Of a stretch of 64,000 bases of DNA, positions 1 through 9,181 are shown piece after piece. Under the pieces are notes generated by a model, which did not search any database, was not told the origin of the DNA, and saw only the letters and a program-made list of their open reading frames with translations. Position 1 is the first letter of the stretch. Each line of letters opens with the position of its first letter. The position numbers were made by a program, and so were the translations under genes. This DNA is from Manduca sexta (taxonomy: Eukaryota; Arthropoda; Insecta; Lepidoptera; Sphingidae): contig NC_051120.1 of the NCBI RefSeq assembly GCF_014839805.1, positions 7,502,001-7,566,000 on the forward strand, given 5' to 3'.

Positions 1-692
1 ACGTGCAAGAAGATACTTGAATTTACATTTGTGATACGAGATTAGTGAACACACTATAGTCTAAATCTGCGAAGACGCTGTTTAATCTGTATAATGTATG
101 AAACTTAACCAAAATTATTTGTTGACACAAGTTTATAATGAAGGAACTTGTACTTGAACGTGGGCGGAGTTTGGAATCGATAGAACTATTTTGTTGAAGA
201 CTTTGATTAATTTTGTCTCTGACACTATAAAGGTTGCGGTTCGGATGTTTGTGTAATTATTGTATAGTTTGTATTTACAATATGTTAGTGTGATATGACA
301 TAATAATTTGGGTTAGACATTATTAAGTTGCTTTATTATGTACCTATATGATATGATAGTTATTAATTATAACTTGAGTAAGAAAACTAAACTCGCCATG
401 TTGTAGTAAAGTATGGTACTGATTTCTGATACCGACAACGTTATCTTTAAACGAAAAAGTAATAGTAGAGATCCCATTTTGTACTGACAGCCCTAATGAA
501 GACGAGAAAGCTAAAGTAGAGATCTCAAAGTACGATTTTTTTCTGATCAGGGTATAAATTTATTTAAATTTTCAATTAAATTATTAAGATACATTATTTA
601 AATGATACTACGAACTAGCAAGCTAAGAGGAGAGAAAAAGAGAAAAGATAAAAATTATCAAAAGTTTCCTTCACTAAACTGTTTGTTTTCAG
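1..692. other. Upstream/intronic sequence before first recognised spondin exon
   Basis: AT-rich non-coding sequence. The following exon begins in mid-codon right after an acceptor (TTTGTTTTCAG), and its frame is closed upstream by a TAA near 649 with no intervening ATG. An earlier exon with the start Met must therefore lie here or off the left edge. I could not pick that exon with any support. No RNA gene or complete mobile element is visible. Confidence 0.5.
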
Positions 693-886
693 GTACCTAA
701 AATGTCTAATAATTTTGTTATCATACGTGGCTCATGGATCAACGCTGGTAAGCAAATGCGACCAGACCCCTCCTCTTTCGGACGGGACGCCACCCAGCAT
801 AGACAAGGGTCTCTTCCACCTTGTCATAGAACACGCGGCCATGAGGGACGACAAGATATTCTACACGCCTGACCAGACTTATGTTT
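693..886 (+). CDS. Spondin-family secreted protein, exon A (signal peptide end and start of Reeler domain)
   Basis: This is the first recognised of nine exons (A-I, 693-9286) of a secreted spondin-like extracellular-matrix protein. Seen: acceptor CAG at 690-692, donor GTAAGT at 887, entry in phase 2, exit in phase 1, 64 full codons. The read begins YLKCLIILLSYVAHG, a hydrophobic signal-peptide core, then CDQTP and FHLVIEHAAMRDDKIFYTP, which fits the start of a Reeler (reelin-type) domain. Known: spondins are secreted proteins that bind matrix and guide cell or muscle attachment. The complete coding part in the window gives at least 517 residues with no internal stop once spliced. The start Met lies on an unseen upstream exon. 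The order Reeler, Spondin_N, one TSP1 resembles short arthropod spondin-1-like proteins. I give no gene symbol because the orthologue cannot be fixed by eye. Confidence 0.85.
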
Positions 887-2091
887 GTAAGTAATTTTTT
901 ATTCACTATGGAGAAAGATACAACGCTACTATTGTGTAAAAATTGTAAACATTTTTGTTAAAAACTAGCGACTCACCTCGGCTAAGCTCGGGTAGCAGAG
1001 TATACTATATGCCTATATTCTTTTCTATCACATAAAACATTAATTAATTAGACACATGAACCTTCCTCTTGAATCACTTCGTATATTGGTGAAATTCGTT
1101 CTATAAACGTTTATTAAACGCAGAAGCTGTTGAATGGATTTGAATCTCTACGCCACAATTAGACCAAGTCCTAGTTTAGCTTATAGACTGATTTTTATAC
1201 CGGAGAAGTGCACGATGTGACTATTATCTGAAAAATATTTTTTTCAATCCACGAACTAGTGGCGGCCCTAAATGACGCGAAGCTCCAGGCAAAAGCGAAA
1301 GAAAACGACGCGAAGCCCCGTTCGGAGCAAAAAAAGAGATATTAAATAATCAAACTAAATTATAATTTAGTCATTTTACAATGAAGTTTATTTATATAAG
1401 CGATTTACAAATTTCCGATAAAGTGTAAAGATCAGACCTTGCTAATCTTTAAAGATGGATCTAAAAATCACCATGTCCGGTCAAAGTCACTTTATGTTTG
1501 ATTTTTCCATAAACCCTTGGTAAACACAGACACGAAGGACAACAAGACATCCTACACGCTCAGGACTTATTTGTATTAAAATTTGTGTAGGCGTTAATAA
1601 CAAAGCAGCTAAAGATAGGAATTAATTGGTTTGGTAGAGTATAATGTGTTCAGTGCATTGAGAAAACGACGCAAATTATAATTATTAGGTATTTTTATAC
1701 GGTTCCTTTAGATGTTGCAAGCTATAAAAATACTGTTTAATGTCATTTACTATGCTTACTACAATATAAAACTAACATTGGCTTCACTGTAGGTGAAGAA
1801 TTTGCAGGAAAGAAGTTCAAAACGTCTGCGCTTCGCCTAAAAGTCATAGGTATTCGAGTACTCGAAATAAACACCAAGACTACAGTTCACTGAAATTCGA
1901 ACTCGTGTGTGTTGATAATTCAAATAGAAATTTGAAATCAAACACGAAATCTAGTTTCCAATACCCCTGAGGGTAATGCACAGAAATACGTTCATTGGAA
2001 AAATGTTGCTATTAAATCCGCACAGGCGCAAAGTAAACGTTCTAACCAAATTACTATTGCCGTTTGTATCGTTGCGTTTAATTTTTCGTAG
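887..2091 (+). other. Spondin intron 1 (phase 1)
   Basis: This runs from donor GTAAGT at 887 to acceptor TTTTTCGTAG ending at 2091. It is AT-rich apart from a GC pocket at about 1260-1330 that repeats GACGCGAAGC twice. About 70 bases near 1512-1580 resemble the end of exon A (see findings). No other gene or complete element is seen. Confidence 0.75.
1512..1580 (+). pseudogene. Decayed partial copy of spondin exon A
   Basis: The stretch from about 1528 to 1558 matches the 3' part of exon A (about 838-868) at roughly 25 of 31 positions by eye. It shares ACAAGA, CTACACGC and, after a small gap, GGACTTAT just ahead of where the exon A donor would be. The 16 bases upstream also align loosely. The donor GTAAGT has become TATTAA and the frame is interrupted, so it is unlikely to be spliced in. 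It looks like an old partial tandem duplication or gene-conversion scar. Confidence 0.5.
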
Positions 2092-2306
2092 TAACCATAA
2101 ACGCAGCTAACTCTAGCCGGCCGTTCCGATGGTTTATGATCACTGCCGAGGACCCAGCTGTGGACAATAGCGTGTTTGAAGTATCACGCAAGGTGGTGGA
2201 TGTTGGTAGCTTGAAGACGTTGGATGATGACTCCAAATCTCGGTACAGTGAGAGATGCGCAAGTACTGTTGAGAATATTGACAGTTCGGATAAAACTTGG
2301 GTTGAG
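2092..2306 (+). CDS. Spondin-family protein, exon B (Reeler domain core)
   Basis: Entered in phase 1 after acceptor CGTAG and left in phase 0 at GTTGAG/GTAATA. Joined to exon A it reads TYV-LTINAANSSRPFRWFMITAEDP and ends at SSDKTWVE. The FRWFMITAED stretch is the typical Reeler 'RGFL..A' strand, and the late Cys in SERCAST, followed by the K-W-V strand, fits the end of the domain. The Reeler domain is a beta-sandwich at the N-terminus of spondins, reelin and some insect immune proteins such as noduler. Only the combination with exons C-I makes this a spondin. Confidence 0.88.
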
Positions 2307-2585
2307 GTAATAATCATATTTTAATTTCTATCTTCTATGTCTTATCTATTTAGCCTAGGTGCATATTACATCTTAGGCATTAAGGTGCACTAAATGATTT
2401 GTATGCTAAATATTTGGCGATCGTTTTATATTAATTACCTACGGGATTTGAGTATGCAACATTTAAAATCACTATGTATTTCAATATTGAACTTTAGTTC
2501 GATTAGAATTATGCGATCCAAATTATTATATCTACATTTCAAATTATGAAATATAATCAATTAGTTAGTAGTCATCTAATGTATA

Positions 2586-3890
2586 CCTAGTCTTGCCATA
2601 AATATTGTAATAAAGAAAAAAGAAAATTGTTAACTGCAAATAACATTTATTACTTTTACAGTGTGTCAGTTTAATACATAAATATAAAACAATTAAAAAT
2701 ATAAAAAGCTTATTCGAAGTGGTCTCCATTGGCTGCAATACAGTCCTTTAAACGATGAGGCCAGTTATCAATAGAAGCACGCACTCTTTCCATGGGAAAA
2801 TTCTTCACTGCCAATCGTATAGATTGTTTTAGGGACTCCAAATTATCATGGCGTTTAGAGCAAGCTGTACTCTCTAAAACTGACCACAAATCATAATCCA
2901 GCGGATTAAGATCGGGACTAGACGACGGCCAGTCTTCAGCTCTGATGAAGTCCGAAACGTTCGATTCCAACCAAGACTGCGTGGACCGAGCTTTATGACC
3001 CGGCGCCGAGTCTTGCTGGAAGGACCATACTTGGTTATTGAACATGGTGATGTTAAGGGGCTTAACTACCTTCTCAAGAATGGTATCTTGATACACTTGT
3101 GCCGATGTTTTGATACCTTTTCACAAAAATATGGCTCAGTCACTCCTTCATAGCTAACACCCCACCAAACCATCACTGAAGTCGGATAATGTCCACGTTG
3201 CACTCTGTCGACTAATTGGGAAGCTTCCTTAGAGCTTTGAGCATAAATACGGTCATTTTGTTTGTTAAAATGTTGCTCAATTGTAAAAATTTTCTCATCC
3301 GTAAACAAAATTTTTCTGTGACCTCCCTTTGCGTACCGCTTCAGTAGTTGTTTCGATTTTACCACCCTATTCTTCTTTAAATTATCAGTTAAGAAATGGC
3401 CAGTGCGTCTCTTATAGGCTGCAAGTCCTAAGTCATCTTTTAAAATACGCGACATGGTTCTAGGTGCTATCTTCATTTCCCGAGATAAAATCTTTTGCTT
3501 TCGGACAGGATTTCTTCGAATTCTTTCCCTTACTGCTTTGACCACCTTTTTCGTACGAACACTACGTGGACGGCCAGATCTTTTCTGTCACAAACAGAGG
3601 AGGTCTCATTGTACCTATTAATAGCCCGGTACACAAACATTTTACTAATACCAAGTGTATGGAGAGTTTTAAAAATTGCATTTGGCTCCATACCTACTTT
3701 GTGTAATGCTATCACAGCGATTCGGTTCTCTTTATCACCCCACACCATTTTAATATCGCAAAATATTTTACAATGTATTGGCGCCAAAATGAGAAAACAC
3801 AATGAACAATCGTATAAAAATGACAGATTCGAAATTCAAATGTAATATTTTTTTATAATTAAGTGTAACAGTATTTATGGCCAGACTAAG
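2586..3890 (-). mobile_element. Mariner-like (maT, DD37D) transposon, defective
   Basis: A cut-and-paste DNA transposon of about 1305 bp, flanked by TA at 2584-2585 and 3891-3892. Terminal inverted repeats are visible: the left end starts CCTAGTCTTGCCATAAAT and the right end, reverse complemented, starts CTTAGTCTGGCCATAAAT, with about 22 of 27 positions matching. The single transposase gene is on the minus strand and carries two frameshifts. Length, TA target and catalytic spacing fit the maT/Bmmar1-like group found in Bombyx and other moths. It sits antisense inside the spondin gene. With a broken transposase it is non-autonomous, although its ends still look good enough to be moved in trans. 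Confidence 0.88.
2710..3748 (-). pseudogene. Mariner (DD37D) transposase, frameshifted
   Basis: The transposase would catalyse excision and integration at TA sites. From the right, the read starts near 3748 (MVWGDKENRIAV), then a helix-turn-helix region (NAIFKTLHTLGISKMFVYR), then a second DNA-binding segment (REMKIAPRTMSRILKDDLGL). The catalytic triad is visible: Asp in LFTDEKIF, Asp in QQDSAPGHKA and Asp in LNPLDYDLW, with 37 residues between the second and third. That marks the DD37D maT type and not DD34D mariner. The frame breaks twice, near 3580 (just after the CDRK codons) and near 3118 (after YFCEK); each looks like a single-base indel. The protein ends AANGDHFE before a stop near 2710. 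All three acidic residues are intact, so inactivation comes from the frameshifts. Confidence 0.88.
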
Positions 3891-3913
3891 TATTTAAATC
3901 ACTTTTCCACCAG

Positions 3914-4111
3914 ATTCATTGGGTATCTCCAAAACAAAGCAGTCCACAACAACAGATTCGTATCCGCGCGATGGTAGCCGAGAACAGGGAAGTATGGTAC
4001 ACTGGCGACAACCTTACTATACTGCTTAACATGGAGGATTCGAAGAGGAAAGACAGTCCTCCATTGCCTGTTAGGGAAGTTTGCACGCTCTGCAGTGAAG
4101 CGCGGTATGAG
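3914..4111 (+). CDS. Spondin-family protein, exon C (Reeler end to start of Spondin_N)
   Basis: This is 66 codons, phase 0 at both ends, from acceptor CCACCAG to donor GAG/GTATAC. It reads IHWVSPKQSS, then RIRAMVAENREVWYTGDNLTILLN, then a short Lys/Pro linker, and ends VCTLCSEARYE. In F-spondin the matching region is the W.AP segment, the 'R.T.V' strand and the C.ACG.A.Y start of the FS domain, so the paired cysteines (CTLC) mark the boundary into Spondin_N. Transposon remnants lie close on both sides: mariner ends 23 bases upstream and a SINE fragment starts about 36 bases downstream. Confidence 0.85.
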
Positions 4112-4912
4112 GTATACAGTAATAATTATAATGCCAGCCGTGTACATATATATGGGATTGGAATTTGTGCCCAATATGGCGATACGTCCTTGATAATGGG
4201 AATGACATGAAGTGAAATTTAAATCTACTTATTGTCTTCTCTTCTTATGACGAAAGTTTTTTTTCGCAAATGATTCGAGTTGGTATATTTAATTATCGAA
4301 ATGGGTATAGAATTAGTGTCTCACATAGGAAGAGGGGGGGGGGGGGGTTAGGTTCCGCTATTTGATACGTAACTCGATAACTCGTCCCCCTCCACGTGAG
4401 CTTAAGTTAGGTTTCAATTTATAAATAACAAGCTTAACCATACCCACGCACTATAAAAGAAAATGAAAATAATTTACGTCATAACTAGGGAAGCCAGTTT
4501 TTTTTTAGTCTATAAGGGAATAATGCTTAAATGGGTAAAATATATAAATGAATAAATATTCGGGGTTTTAGTTTTTTACCCGTGACATATAAGTAACAAA
4601 ATTATTTTGTGACATTTTTTAATATTTTTCAGAGGATCGGCTCAGTTTTACCGTATTCTAATTCGTTTTAACATATTTGTAACATTTAATACAATTATAA
4701 TTATAATTAAAAACAGGTATCAACTCGCTTTTTATTAAATTTATTAAAAAATCTAGTCGTATTGATATAAGCGAAAATGCAAACGTTGCGTGCGTGAGTA
4801 CTTGTCAATCGTAGATCGATCAATTTACGGAACAAAGTCTGACCCGACGAGAGATTTTAAAATGTGCCTAAAATACGACACGTCTGACAACACTACTCAT
4901 AACTACCCACAG
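4112..4912 (+). other. Spondin intron 3 (phase 0)
   Basis: This runs from donor GTATAC at 4112 to acceptor ACTACCCACAG ending at 4912. It contains a short SINE fragment (4147-4205) and a run of 14 G at 4334-4347, followed by CTATTTGATACGTA, a motif that recurs near 52650. The rest is AT-rich. An open frame runs through the acceptor from about 4790, but its first 40 residues do not fit the domain. Confidence 0.75.
4147..4205 (+). repeat. Family B SINE fragment in spondin intron 3
   Basis: The segment GGAATTTGTGCCCAATATGG matches the body of the full SINE copy at 37688-37960 exactly over 20 bases, and the similarity continues weakly to about 4205. The tRNA-like head and the tail are missing. 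It is a truncated, decayed copy. Confidence 0.7.
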
Positions 4913-5119
4913 ATAATATTCAAAGGCCAGTGGTCGAGGGTGGCCCATCCTCGCTACTACCCCAACAAGCCCGATGAGAATGGCTACAGTCATCTGATCG
5001 GAGCCTCGCATGGCAACAACTTTACCATGTGGCAACAAGGCGCTAAGGCCACTAAGGGGTTACAGCTTTTAGCTGAGGAAGCAGACGTGTCTGTTATGGA
5101 AAGAGAGATCATAGATGCA
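4913..5119 (+). CDS. Spondin-family protein, exon D (Spondin_N core)
   Basis: This is 69 codons, phase 0 at both ends, from acceptor CCCACAG to donor GCA/GTAAGT. The previous exon ends EARYE and this one begins IIFKGQWSRVAHPRYYP, which reproduces the spondin signature (A.Y...F.G.WS...HP..YP). LIGASHGNNFTMWQQGAKAT and GLQLLAEEADV follow, the conserved 'IG.SH...Y..W..G..AS.G...AE' block. I chose this acceptor because it fuses the signature exactly. Upstream in-frame codons back to about 4790 are open by chance. The FS domain is the calcium-binding, matrix-binding part of spondins. Confidence 0.92.
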
Positions 5120-6010
5120 GTAAGTTTTTCTTTATTATTTTTGGCACTGCTTATTTATTATTATAGGCCAGCCAGTAGTTGTTACAATATGAAGTATAAA
5201 ACAATGAGTTCCAAAAAAATATTTAAAACTAACACCTGTGTGTTACAACAACAACCATATGCGAAACATTATCAATTCTTATTCATGGATTACAGTATTG
5301 GTTTTCAAAGTGGGGGGCGCGCCGCCCTAGGAAGGCGTTATGACATGTTAAGGGGGGCTTTAATGTAGATTTGTTAACCAATTTCTATCCCTTGAGAACA
5401 ATACTTTTTTCTGAATAAAAGATACCATGTCCTTCTATACCCCTGACAACGAACCTATATGCAAAATTTCATTGTTACCGATTTGAAAAGTAAAGGCGTG
5501 AAGGCGTAAAAACAATGCATAATTTTTATAATATTAGTTGGGATATTTTTTGAAAAACCCTTGGTTCCTCTTCATTGCATTGAAGAGAAGTTGGGCGTAG
5601 GCATTTCTATTTTAGGCAGCAGGGTGGTTTGTCAAAAATACTTCGAGAAACTTTGAATTACAGTCTGCGATACGACAATATTTTACCACTTGATGATAAG
5701 GTGTGATTTGCAATAACTTTCCTGGAATAAGAACCCCAATGTGTACTTTTATAGGATAAAAGTAGTCGTCCGTTAGTCCAAAAGTTAGTTAGTAGGTTTG
5801 CTCAATTTTATTAAGGCTCGTTTAGGGGTTTAAGCGTTGACTTTTTATATATATCCAAACAGCAGCACAATCAAGAAATGATTTTTATTCAGGAAAAGTC
5901 TTTCACACATGCGTATTTGCGAGAGCATAGAATCACGCATTATTTAAAAGCATATACTAATTCAAACTTTATACTTACTTATTGGCAACATTAATATCAT
6001 TATATTCTAG
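5120..6010 (+). other. Spondin intron 4 (phase 0)
   Basis: This runs from donor GTAAGT at 5120 to acceptor TTATATTCTAG ending at 6010. A segment at about 5298-5365 is GC-rich and reads GGTTTTCAAAGTGGGGGGCG, which resembles the terminal region of hAT-type transposons. The next 150 bases contain degraded dispersed-repeat sequence. No coding potential is seen. Confidence 0.7.
5298..5366. mobile_element. hAT-like transposon end fragment
   Basis: The motif GGTTTTCAAAGTGGGGGGCG resembles the 'C-A-G-N-GTTCTCAAA-GTGG' type ends common to hAT non-autonomous elements, and the GC-rich block stands out from the AT-rich intron. No second end or 8-bp target duplication was found. This is a weak call from motif similarity only. 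Confidence 0.3.
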
Positions 6011-6271
6011 ATGGTCTATCCAGAAGGCACCAGAACATTAATCCGAGGGAAGCGTCGCCACCACCCCTACATGTCTCTTCCGTCCCAAGCACTCTTCAGG
6101 ACCGACAGGATCCACCACATGTTCTCGGTAGCTGTGGCGATGCGACCCTCGCCCGACTGGTTCCTAGGCATTTACAAGTTCGAGCTCTGTAACGAGACGG
6201 AATGGTTGGATGAGTTTGAAATACCTTTGTATCCATGGGATGCTGGGACTATGGATGGCGTGTCTTATGAA
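6011..6271 (+). CDS. Spondin-family protein, exon E (Spondin_N C-terminal half)
   Basis: This is 87 codons, phase 0 at both ends, from acceptor TATATTCTAG to donor GAA/GTAAGC. It reads FRTDRIHHMFSVAVAMRPSPDWFLGI, then LCNETEWLDE, then LYPWDAGTMDGVSYE. The block 'DR..H..S...M..PSPDW..G' followed by 'PWDAG.D.G..Y' is the strongest spondin FS-domain signature in the gene. The insert KRRHHPY is very basic and could be a heparin-binding patch; that is inference. The Met at 6011 is internal and not a start. Confidence 0.95.
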
Positions 6272-6867
6272 GTAAGCATTTTTGTCTAAATAACTGTTTA
6301 TAATTAATGCTTTCACTGTCTTGAATTCAAAGTACTTCTATAAGATTTCATGCTCCATAAGGAAATTTCAGTGTTTGATAAATAAATGTTTTATGGGTAT
6401 TCGATTATGTGCTACACAACTTATTTTTATGGTTAATTTTATTAACAAAATTTATTAGTATTTTTTCATATATACCAACAAGACCACGAAATGTGTTTAA
6501 TTGATTAATCATTATTATCGTTCCAATTTACAAATTTTTCCGATATTATAAAATCTATGCCAAATAAAGGCTATAAATAAAGAGTTCTGGGAACTTTCCA
6601 CTTAATTAACTAATTATAAAAAACGTCGGGAATTTAGTATTACAGCTTAACTGTATTCGAATATATTAAAATCCTGATGAGATTTATAATATTTTCTCGG
6701 TTAATCTCTTTGTTTTCCTATTATTATGTTTTTCTCCTCTGCATTAAAACGCAAAAGCCCAATGTCCCACAACACACAGTAATTATCTTATAATAAGTAT
6801 GTACATACTATAAATCATATTAACAAAAATCATTACCCATGAAACTACATTCATTCACTCTTTCCAG
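6272..6867 (+). other. Spondin intron 5 (phase 0)
   Basis: This runs from donor GTAAGC at 6272 to acceptor TCACTCTTTCCAG ending at 6867. It is AT-rich and no repeat family, RNA or open frame is recognised. Confidence 0.75.
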
Positions 6868-7045
6868 TCTCCAAGATCCATGTCACAGCCCGGAGATAAT
6901 ATAGAGAGAGTGGAAGTAGGCTCATTCAATCGCAAATCTCCATTCTACCAGCTGAACTTGAACGATCTGCAACCGTTTGCCAAATTACAAGTGCGACGGC
7001 TTGACGTCTATCCGTTAATAGACGTAGACTGCAGTAAAAATGGAG
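6868..7045 (+). CDS. Spondin-family protein, exon F (end of Spondin_N and linker)
   Basis: Entered in phase 0 after CTTTCCAG and left in phase 1 at GGAG/GTAAGG. It begins SPRSMSQPGD directly after GVSYE, as spondins continue 'SP..PT.P...I'. It then reads FNRKSPFYQLNLNDLQPFAKLQVRRLDVYP and ends DVDCSKNG. This is the linker after the FS domain that leads to the first thrombospondin repeat. The family resemblance is clear at the start and weaker afterwards. Confidence 0.88.
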
Positions 7046-7144
7046 GTAAGGACTTTTCATTGTAATGATATCGCATTAATTAATATTAGACCTTATTAAT
7101 TTTAGTGTGGGATTTAAAATTCAATGATGGTTTTATTTTTGCAG
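7046..7144 (+). other. Spondin intron 6 (phase 1), 99 bp
   Basis: A short intron, from donor GTAAGG to acceptor GGTTTTATTTTTGCAG with a good pyrimidine tract. It is the shortest intron of the gene. Confidence 0.8.
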
Positions 7145-7178
7145 AAGAAGAATCGGAATCAATGGATATTCAAGAAGA
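7145..7178 (+). CDS. Spondin-family protein, exon G (34-nt microexon, acidic linker)
   Basis: Acceptor TTTTTGCAG precedes it and a perfect GTAAGT donor follows. Entered in phase 1 and left in phase 2, it adds EEESESMDIQE and part of the next codon to the linker between the FS domain and the TSP1 repeat. Its 34-base length is not a multiple of three, so skipping it would shift the frame. It joins exons F and H correctly, which is the main evidence that it is real. Confidence 0.75.
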
Positions 7179-8154
7179 GTAAGTATAGTGATTGGGTAAG
7201 TTCGGATAACGTAATAATTTCTATTAAACCTGTATTTTCTTATACGTACAACAGAGACTAAAGTAGCATTTTGTTATGTTTACCAATTTCCGATTGCGTT
7301 CATTTTAGTAAGATTTATTAGCGATAATTTCAAATCAACAGTCTTTATTAGTAATCCGAACTTACCCCAACACACACTACCGATCTAAATGATTGCTACA
7401 CTGGTACTTGACGGCAGAAATACTAACTTATACGAATATGTACTTAATAATTAATTATTTCAATATTAATCGAAGCTATTAATTAATATCCATTAACCAC
7501 CATATCGCCTGTATTTAACATCTATTTTGTTAAGGCTATTAAATTTGAATACTAATAAACACTAAACAGTTAACAATACTCTTTAATTATAATACTTATA
7601 TAAAATAGAATCTGCGATAGATTTATTTAGGAGTTAGGTGCACCTGGTATGTAAACACTTTTTCGTATTTCCGTAAACAATTTACAAACAAATTAAATAT
7701 AATTAAGTACTTAATTACTTAAAAATTTGTAGAGATGCGTCTCCATTTTATATTTAATGCAGTTGTTATTAATCAGATGCTAGACTAGTCCTTGAATTAT
7801 ATTAATTCATTTTTTTTTTGTTTACTCTGCTCCAACGTATCCTACAATTTATTTATTCCTTTGCTGTCCTAGAATACCAAAACAAAATTCGAATTGGACT
7901 CAGTTATTCAAAAATGTACCAACCCACAAATTATCCAATAATATGAAATTTAACACGCAATCTATCGACACGCAAAAAGTATGTGTGAATCAATCCACAC
8001 AATTTTTTATACTTACATAGAAAAATCCAGCTATAACAAATACTTAACAATCCACAAATGTTTAAAAGTAGTTTGTATTTTGGTTTAGCTCGGTCGAATT
8101 TAGAATGCAATTTTTACCTTAGGTTTCCTTTAAACTTGTTTTAATATTTCTCAG
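7179..8154 (+). other. Spondin intron 7 (phase 2)
   Basis: This runs from donor GTAAGT at 7179 to acceptor TTAATATTTCTCAG ending at 8154. It is very AT-rich with many TTAATTA-type motifs. No gene, RNA or recognised repeat copy is seen. Confidence 0.75.
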
Positions 8155-8317
8155 CGCACCACAAGAGCCGATAGTGGGTGAAACAAAACAAAAACTAGAC
8201 GCCATGGAGCGTTGCGATGTCGGTGTTTGGGGTGAATGGTCGCCATGCTTCCCGAGAGAGGGCGTCTGCGGGCCCGGGTCGCGGACTAGAATAAGATCTA
8301 AGAGGAATCTATTCGAG
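8155..8317 (+). CDS. Spondin-family protein, exon H (thrombospondin type 1 repeat)
   Basis: Entered in phase 2 and left in phase 0 at TTCGAG/GTATAC. After the linker APQEPIVGETKQKLDAMER it reads CDVGVWGEWSPC, then CGPGSRTRIRSKRN. This is the first two-thirds of a TSP1 repeat: the W-x-x-W-S-P-C motif (a known C-mannosylation site), CG.G.R and the alternating Arg strand. TSP1 repeats in spondins bind matrix and heparan sulfate. The last cysteines are on exon I. Confidence 0.92.
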
Positions 8318-9181
8318 GTATACGAACCTGTTTTTCTATACCCTAGGTTAGTTATATTTATTTGTAGGTATGCTTTTGAATAAATTTGTAGGTTTTATGG
8401 AGAAAAAAAAACACAAATTGTGAAAGGAAATTCCCCGTTTAGAATTATAATTCGAAATAATATTTCATTATTAAATTCTAAAGGTAGGTAGGTACACGTA
8501 GGTAATGAAATATGTTGTTACCTACTTATTAATTTATAAAGAAAAAGTAGGCATACTACATAATGATAAATAAACGTTGTCACAAATTTTACAGTATGAA
8601 CCAATTTCCCAGACAGATCTCTTAAAATAATAAAATAATAATATAATTATAAAAGGATTTCCGAATATCGCTTTATGAAATAAGTCATTAGCAATTTTAA
8701 TAAATGTAACGTTCTTACATTCATTTAATCTGCACACTGTTTTGACTGGAGATATTTTACCTAACATATCAAAAAAGTAAATATCTACTGAACTTGGTAG
8801 CCGGACAAAATGTGATTAATATGGTATTGAGTTTTTCTACTCAGTATCTGCCCGGAGTCTGAAATTTTTGCCTGTTTTGTGATAGGTTCGACCCCCAATC
8901 ACATCACGGGATGGAAAACAGTACTTATACATACGGCGGGAAATCGGTGTATCAGTTGCGCCTCTGCCTACCCTTTCGGGGATAAAGGGCGTGATGTGTT
9001 TCATGTGTGTGTGTCAAGTAATTAAAATATGTAATAAAGAAATAAAACTATTGATCGAGATATCTGATTGCGCCGTACGACTTTTAATTACTTAAGTCAT
9101 TTATAGCTATAAAATCGATTCATTATGTAAGTAATAAGTTCTCTATTCTTAGAAATGACAGTGTCAATAATTCTATTGCAG
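8318..9181 (+). other. Spondin intron 8 (phase 0)
   Basis: This runs from donor GTATAC at 8318 to acceptor AATTCTATTGCAG ending at 9181. It carries a decayed SINE body at about 8810-9025. The rest is AT-rich without recognisable features. Confidence 0.75.
8810..9025 (+). repeat. Family B tRNA-derived SINE, 5'-truncated copy
   Basis: It follows the body of the full copy at 37688-37960 in order: TTGAGTTTTTCT.CTCAGTAT, GCCCGGAGTCTG, the CCCC.ATCACAT segment, GCGCCTCTGCCTACCC and TTTCGGGGATAAAGGGCGTGAT, ending in a GT-rich tail. The tRNA-like head is not recognisable. Copies of this family in other introns and intergenic DNA show that it is dispersed. Confidence 0.75.

Larger units (their letters stand above)
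2307..3913 (+). other. Spondin intron 2 (phase 0), carrying a mariner element
   Basis: This runs from donor GTAATA at 2307 to acceptor CACTTTTCCACCAG ending at 3913. Most of it (2586-3890) is a mariner-like transposon on the opposite strand. The remaining 2307-2585 is plain AT-rich sequence. Only about 21 bases separate the end of the transposon from the exon C acceptor. Confidence 0.8.

Noticed and set aside
4790..4912. Open frame upstream of spondin exon D that could extend the exon with a new Met start
   Set aside because: The acceptor CCCACAG at 4912 joins EARYE to IIFKGQWS exactly as in spondins and in the right phase. The extra residues would disrupt the domain.
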